Assembly: GCA_963715405.1 (NCBI GenBank)
Contig: OY970239.1
Location: forward strand, 2,480,001-2,544,000
DNA length: 64,000 bases
Reading direction: 5' to 3'
From: JALZKA01 sp963715405
GTDB taxonomy: Bacteria > Actinomycetota > Thermoleophilia > Solirubrobacterales > 70-9
Part shown: in pieces, positions 60,218-64,000 of the stretch
How positions within the stretch are numbered: the first letter of the stretch is position 1
Layout of the letters: each line of letters begins with the position of its first letter
Made by a program: the position numbers and the translations under genes
Notes under the pieces: model-generated
The model's database searches: none
Seen by the model: only the letters and a program-made list of their open reading frames with translations
What the model was told of the DNA's origin: nothing

Positions 60218-60226
60218 CAGTCACGG
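60212..60226. terminator. Short inverted repeat between convergent genes
   Basis: CCGTGA-CAG-TCACGG is a 6-bp perfect stem spanning the end of the phosphatase-like gene. Outer arms GTAGCCC (60189-60195) and GGGCTAC (60225-60231) add a second, longer stem. It is placed between two convergent reading frames and may be a two-way transcription stop. No T-run is present. Confidence 0.4.
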
Positions 60227-60227
60227 G

Positions 60228-62503
60228 CTACTCGTCGTCTGGGCGCCACTCATCGTCGGTCGCCCTGAGCCGTAAACGTATGCGTGCCCGCCTCAAGGCC
60301 GGAGACGGGGGCTGTGTAGGGCACCGTCGAGTCGGCTTTGAGAAGGGTCGAGCCGCGGAAGAACTGCACCTTGGCAACGGTGCCATCGGGATCCGAGCTT
60401 GTCGCATCGACCCTGAAGCTCGCCGGCGCGCCATACGTGGCCCCGTTTGCCGGGGAGGTGATCGAAACCGCCGGGGGCTGGTTCGAAGACGCGGACCCAA
60501 CCGTGACGGTCACCGGCGCGCTCGTCTTCTGGGCGCCGTCGTTGTCGGTCGCCCGAGCCGTGAACGTATGCGTGCCGGCCTCGAGGCCCGGAGACGGGGG
60601 CCGTGTAGGGCACCGTCGAGTCGGCTTTGAGAAGGGTCGAGCCGCGGAAGAACTGCACCTTGGCGACAGTGCCGTCGGGATCCGAGCTTGTCGCATCGAC
60701 CCTGAAGCTCGCCGGCGCGTTATAAGTGGGCCCCGTTCGCCGGGGAGGTGATCGAAACCGCCGGGGGCTGGTTCGAAGACGCGGATCCAACCGTGACGGT
60801 CACCGGCGCGCTCGTCTTCTGGGCGCCGTCATCGTCGGTCGCCCTCGCCGTGAACGTATGCGTGCCGGCCTCGAGGCCCGGAGACGGGGGCTGTGTAGGG
60901 CACCGTCGAGTCGGCTTTGAGAAGGGTCGAGCCGCGGAAGAACTGCACCTTGGCGACAGTGCCATCGGGATCCGAGCTTGTCGCATCGACCCTGAAGCTC
61001 GCCGGCGCGTTGTATCGGGCCCCGTTCGCCGGGGAGGTGATCGAAACCGCCGGGGGCTGGTTCGAAGACGCGGGATCGACTGTGACGCTGACCGGGTCGC
61101 TCGTAGTCTCGGCGCCGTCATCGTCGGTCGCCTTTGCCGTGAACGTGTGCGAGCCGGCCTGGAGGCCGGAGACGCCGGCCGAGAAGGGCGCGCTCGTATC
61201 GGTCTCGTGGAGGACCCCGCCGCGGTAGAAGTCCACTTTTGCCACGGTGCCGTCGGAATCGGAGCTGGTCGTCTCGAGCGTGAAGTTCGCCGGAGCCACA
61301 AATCGCGTCCCGTTCGCCGGGGAGCTGATCGAGATCGCCGGGGCTTGGTTCGGGGTGGTCGCTGCGTTCGGCGTCACTTCGGTCAGCGCAAGCGACCCGG
61401 TAGCCGGGCTTTGGACCCGGATGTAGCGGGCGCTCCGGTTGAGCGCAGCGACGTTCACGTTGCCTGTCGGCGTCTGGAGCCTGACGGCCGAAACGCCAGG
61501 CTGCGCTTGCAGGCCGGCCACCGTGGTCGACCCGAACGGGACGTCCGAGGCAAAGACCCACAGATCGCGGTTCTCGACCGAGCAGCAGTCGGTGCGGAAG
61601 CGAACGGTGACGCCCTCGAGGTTTCGGCTCTCGCCGAGGTCAACCTGCCACCAGGGCTGCGGCTCAGAAAGCGTGCGGCTGAGCTTCGAGCCGGGCTCTT
61701 GCGTTATCGCCCCGTCGAACGCGTTCCATGCGGGCGTCGTGCGGTCGAACTGAGAGCTCTGGGTCACCCGGGGCTGGGGCAGCGCGTCGGGCGAGGCGTC
61801 GAGGCGGACCACGGGGGCTATCGAAGGCACACCCTGGTCGTTGACCAAAAAGACCATGTAGAAGCCGGGAGGCGCTTCGTCGACGCTCGGCGCGGTCATC
61901 TCCACTCGGCCGTCCCGGGCGGTGACGGGAAGCTTCACGAACGCCTGGCCGGCGTTCAACCCGTGCGTTGTGGCGGCGAGGCGGATGAAGGAGGCATGGG
62001 CGATCTTGGTCTGGATCGTCCGTCGCGACCGAGAAGGTCTCGCCTGCAGCCACGCTCGAGGGAGCGTCCGTGGCGGTGGGACGCGGGGCAAGCTCGCCCG
62101 AGCCGTCCTTGCGAAAGAGGTAGGGCGGGCTGAAGAACTGGCCGTTCGGCTCTTGAATCTCCTCGAAGGAGGAGCCCGCCGACCAGACCCGGCCGTCCGG
62201 AAGGAGCCCGGAGACCGAGTGGTAGCTCCTTCGGCGCGCGAGGTCGGCCATCGAGGTCCAAGTGTCCGTGGCGGGTGAGTAGATCTCGGGGGTCATCACG
62301 GGCGTGGTCTTCGCACCGGCGTTCACGGTCCCGCCGATCGCGAGAACGTCGCCGGTGGGGAGGGTCACTCCGGACCCGCCCGAGTGTTGAAAGCGGCTCG
62401 ATGCAACCTGGGTGTAGGTGGGAGTGGGGCCGGAGGTGTCGATAACAAGCGTTTCCTTCAGCGTCCCGCCGCTGTTGAAGAGCATCGTGTGTGGCGCGAT
62501 CAA
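60228..62503 (-). pseudogene. Galactose oxidase-like (kelch/DUF1929) protein with discoidin and four Ig repeats, 5'-truncated and frameshifted
   Basis: Minus-strand homology begins abruptly near 62503 with the middle of a kelch propeller (GGSGVTLPTGDVLAIGGTVN, MADLARRRSYHSVSGLLPDG, FEEIQEPNGQFFSPPYLFRK). It shifts frame near 62015-62030 into the DUF1929 domain (AHASFIRLAATTHGLNAGQA, PPGFYMVFLVNDQGVPSIAP), then an F5/8-type-C domain (PQPWWQVDLGESRNLEGVTV) and four Ig-like repeats with further one-base shifts. The signal peptide and the N-terminal third are missing. An intact relative would be a secreted copper-radical-oxidase-fold adhesin or carbohydrate oxidase. As it stands it cannot make the whole protein. 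Confidence 0.7.
60255..61410 (-). repeat. Four tandem Ig-like domain repeats of about 289 bp
   Basis: Units begin at the plus-strand marker GTCGGTCGCC at 60255, 60544, 60834 and 61123, giving spacings of 289, 290 and 289 bp. The first three units are nearly identical in DNA; the fourth (promoter-proximal) is more diverged. A coding unit of 96 residues needs 288 bp. The extra bases can be placed: an added base in CTGAGCCGT of unit one, GGCCCGG instead of GGCCGG in units two and three, and GTGGGCCCC in unit two. Each breaks the frame. Confidence 0.85.
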
Positions 62504-62535
62504 GGTGCGGACGAGGCGCCGGCGGAGCTTAGAAT

Positions 62536-62676
62536 CGACGACATTGGCGGCAAGGCGAAGAGGGACTCGGCAAGGTGACCGGCGACAAGGACACCGAGAA
62601 CGAGGGCAAGGTCGATCAGGCGAAGGCCAGCCTGAAGGATGCCGGCGAGAAGATCAAAGACGCGTTCAAGAGCTAA
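62536..62676 (+). pseudogene. CsbD-like stress protein, start missing and one-base shift
   Basis: The last 34 codons (VTGDKDTENEGKVDQAKASL, then KDAGEKIKDAFKS) are a typical CsbD domain, a small abundant general-stress protein. Just upstream the matching IDDIGGKAKR lies in another frame, separated by a one-base shift in GAAGAGGGACTC (about 62559-62569). No start codon or ribosome site fits the expected N-terminus, which would fall near 62530. The gene therefore seems cut at its 5' end close to where the minus-strand kelch gene is cut too. Confidence 0.65.
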
Positions 62677-62700
62677 ACGCTCGAATAGCCCTCCGCATCA

Positions 62701-62738
62701 GCCCGCCATCCTCCCCACGGTGGCGGGCCGGGCGTTTT
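62701..62738 (+). terminator. Intrinsic-type terminator after the CsbD remnant
   Basis: GCCCGCCA (62701-62708) pairs with TGGCGGGC (62721-62728), followed by CGGGCGTTTT. This is the best stem-plus-T-run in the window and lies 25 bases after the CsbD stop. The next 214 bases (62739-62952) show no gene or clear signal, and their GC content falls. Confidence 0.7.
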
Positions 62739-62952
62739 GGAACCTCGTCATCGGGTAGCCCCGAAAACGGGGTGATGGTTGGTTGCGTCCAAACCCCTAC
62801 GAAAAGGCGAACGTCGGCGTGCAACCCTGACGTTAAGCAGCCAGCGCAGCCCGACGTTCGCCGCCCTGGTCGGCTTACGGTGACGTCAAGAATCCGACCG
62901 TTTCTCGGCGTCCACTAAATTTTCGATCACGACGGCCGGCGGCGCGGACAAC

Positions 62953-63139
62953 GTGGATTCGCCAGTCAACAGGCCCTGGCCGGCGGCACTCCCGAGCGAG
63001 TTGGCTGGTACCGGTTTTACTTCGCCGACGAGCGGTGGGAATGGTCACCCGAAGTTGAGGGGCCGTCGGCAGATGCCCAGGCGACGACATGCCCCGCAGC
63101 ACCCGCCACACCCCCGGCACCTACCCCTGAATCCTGACC
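62953..63139 (+). pseudogene. Short PAS-like N-terminal fragment, frameshifted
   Basis: A GTG at 62953 opens VDSPVN. After a one-base shift near 62968-62974 the next frame reads QALAGGTPERVGWYRFYFAD, then ERWEWSPEVEG, and ends in a Pro/Ala-rich tail at 63139. The GWYRFYFADERWEWSPEV stretch resembles, from memory, the opening of mycobacterial PAS/ANTAR regulators, but the rest of the PAS domain is absent. It is a remnant or a very short protein. The base composition is lower in GC than the genes to the left of 62.5 kb. Confidence 0.45.
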
Positions 63140-63319
63140 CGGTGACTGGCTAGATCCCCACGGTCTCGGGCCGGCTTCTGGTTATCCCAAGGACCGCAAG
63201 GGGTCTCCTACCCGCCTTGACACTGCTCCCTGGTACGCGGACAGTTATCAATGACGCTGGACAATGAATCCGGCTGTTAGTGGGACGCTTAGTCAGTCCC
63301 GAATCGGGGAAAGATACTG

Positions 63320-63490
63320 ATGCCCACAATTGTGGCGCAACTCCGGCAGGACATGCGCGAGTGCGCAGTCGAGTTGCGGAAGCTGGCTTACACCATGCCC
63401 AACGGGGTCGGCGAGCACGATCTCCTGCAGTTATCGGAGCAGATGATCACCGCTTCCGGCCAGGAAGCTGGCAATGGAAGCACCGAATGA
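63320..63490 (+). CDS. Small helical protein, unknown function
   Basis: A 56-codon ORF with a good ribosome site (GGAAAG six bases before ATG 63320). The product MPTIVAQLRQDMRECAVELR continues KLAYTMPNGVGEHDLLQLSE and ends GNGSTE; it is mostly helical and acidic/basic mixed. Its end overlaps the next small ORF by 17 bases. I do not know a function. Together with its neighbours it looks like the tightly packed small genes of a plasmid, phage or integrated element. Confidence 0.5.
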   Translation: MPTIVAQLRQDMRECAVELRKLAYTMPNGVGEHDLLQLSEQMITASGQEAGNGSTE

Positions 63491-63695
63491 GCAAGAAGGC
63501 CGGACCATTGAGGAGATTCGCGCCGTCATTCCTGAGTGGCCGGAAACCAACGGGACACCGTGGCAGATGTGCGCGATCTGCCATGAGGTCTATGCCCCGA
63601 CCAGTTCCGACCCGCACGATGACCCCCGGCAGTGCGAGCAGTGCCGGGAAACGATCCGGGAGCACGGCGGCGTCGTCGGGAAGCCGACAAATTGA
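63474..63695 (+). CDS. Small zinc-finger-like protein
   Basis: 73 residues with a CxxC...CxxC arrangement: WQMCAICHEVYAPTSSDPHD followed by DPRQCEQCRETIREHG. The four cysteines suggest a zinc knuckle. It starts at ATG 63474, inside the end of the preceding ORF. The style matches small accessory proteins of mycobacterial genomes and mobile elements as I recall them. No function is known, and DNA or protein binding is only a guess. Confidence 0.55.
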   Translation: MEAPNEQEGRTIEEIRAVIPEWPETNGTPWQMCAICHEVYAPTSSDPHDDPRQCEQCRETIREHGGVVGKPTN

Positions 63696-63792
63696 CGAAT
63701 TACTAGACGAGCGCCTGATTCCCGCCACACCTGATTGCTCTGGCACCTAGATCTGGAGGCAATCCTCCGTCGCGGTCATAGGCTTGTTAGTT

Positions 63793-64000
63793 GTGCTGGG
63801 CGAGCTGGTACAGACAACGGCCGGGAAGTGGATCACCCACCCGCCGACGCGCTGCCCCAACGGACACACCCTCGGCCCCAACGAGGTGTTGGTGGGTCAC
63901 CAGGCGTGCCTCGGACACGGTGGCGGGCACACCACATGGACCTGCCGGATTTGTGACGCAACGGTGTACGGGCCGCCGCTCAACACCCACTGCACCACGC
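63793..64000 (+). CDS. Conserved small Cys/His-rich protein, cut by window edge
   Basis: From GTG 63793 the frame is open to the window end: MLGELVQTTAGKWITHPPTR, CPNGHTLGPNEVLVGHQACL, GHGGGHTTWTCRICDATVYG, PPLNTHCTT. The spacing of Cys and His residues suggests zinc binding. I recognise this sequence type as a conserved hypothetical protein widespread in Mycobacterium, often in accessory regions. That is memory, not a search. At least 69 residues are present and the C-terminus is missing. About 98 bp before it hold no clear signal. Confidence 0.6.
   Translation, partial: MLGELVQTTAGKWITHPPTRCPNGHTLGPNEVLVGHQACLGHGGGHTTWTCRICDATVYGPPLNTHCTT

Noticed and set aside
60748..62133. 461-codon plus-strand open frame over the Ig/discoidin region
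   Set aside because: It is the complement of recognisable repeat domains and its own repeated sequence only reflects the DNA repeats.

Overview
The window is a GC-rich chromosomal segment that reads as an actinobacterium. Three things point this way: the cluster fhaA-fhaB-PP2C phosphatase-rodA/ftsW-class B PBP-pknB, a DUF3662-type FhaA, and DciA (DUF721) between recF and gyrB. An E. coli-like insert in GyrB, the short palindromic repeats, and many GTG starts with 4-nt ATGA/GTGA overlaps lead me to favour the Thermoleophilia (Solirubrobacterales/Gaiellales). That placement is inference. The segment spans the replication-origin region.

Layout. 1-10.8 kb: a partial glycosyltransferase, DedA, UppP, PurM, a Tat-exported PhoD-like phosphatase, an acyl-CoA oxidase-like flavoprotein, a DJ-1/PfpI protein, a sugar transferase with a NeuD-type acetyltransferase, and a Ser/Thr kinase whose C-terminal discoidin-like domain is split off by a one-base shift. 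10.8-22 kb: a methyltransferase, then the minus-strand cell-wall signalling operon fhaA-fhaB-pstP-rodA-pbp-pknB-ddl, with a second, polytopic kinase upstream. 22-26.7 kb: a membrane-anchored protein, PheA, an HNH protein, a DHFR-like reductase and a sulfatase homologue lacking its active-site residues.

26.7-40.8 kb is the origin core. gyrA, gyrB, dciA, recF, dnaN and dnaA are on the minus strand; rpmH, rnpA, yidD, yidC, khpB(jag), rsmG, parA and parB are on the plus strand. DnaA-box-like 9-mers lie in and beside the dnaN-dnaA gap, and a parS-like site spans the rnpA/yidD junction. 40.8-48.5 kb: PdxH, tRNA-Ile(GAT), a DUF2867 gene divergent from a frameshifted TetR gene with a palindromic operator, an enoyl-CoA hydratase, a Zn-alcohol dehydrogenase, an SRPBCC protein, a bifunctional nuclease, and a cytochrome P450 gene translationally coupled to a class III adenylate cyclase. 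A perfect CRP/GlxR-type palindrome (TGTGA-N6-TCACA) lies just upstream of the P450, which suggests a cAMP feedback circuit.

48.5-60.2 kb: a PspC/LiaF-like protein (frameshifted), a histidine kinase and a response regulator form an envelope-stress module. Next comes a tightly coupled minus-strand operon: aminotransferase, second Ddl, ICL/PEP-mutase-family protein, small membrane protein. AraC, VOC, a large secreted esterase, a membrane protein and a frameshifted alkaline-phosphatase-family gene follow. 60.2-64 kb is degraded: a galactose-oxidase-like gene with four Ig repeats and several indels, a broken CsbD gene, and small ORFs at the end that resemble conserved Mycobacterium accessory proteins as I remember them. 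The last 1.3 kb may be transferred DNA or a chimeric join.

Single-base shifts break at least six accessory genes and are concentrated at the right end; about 30 kb of core genes in the middle are intact.
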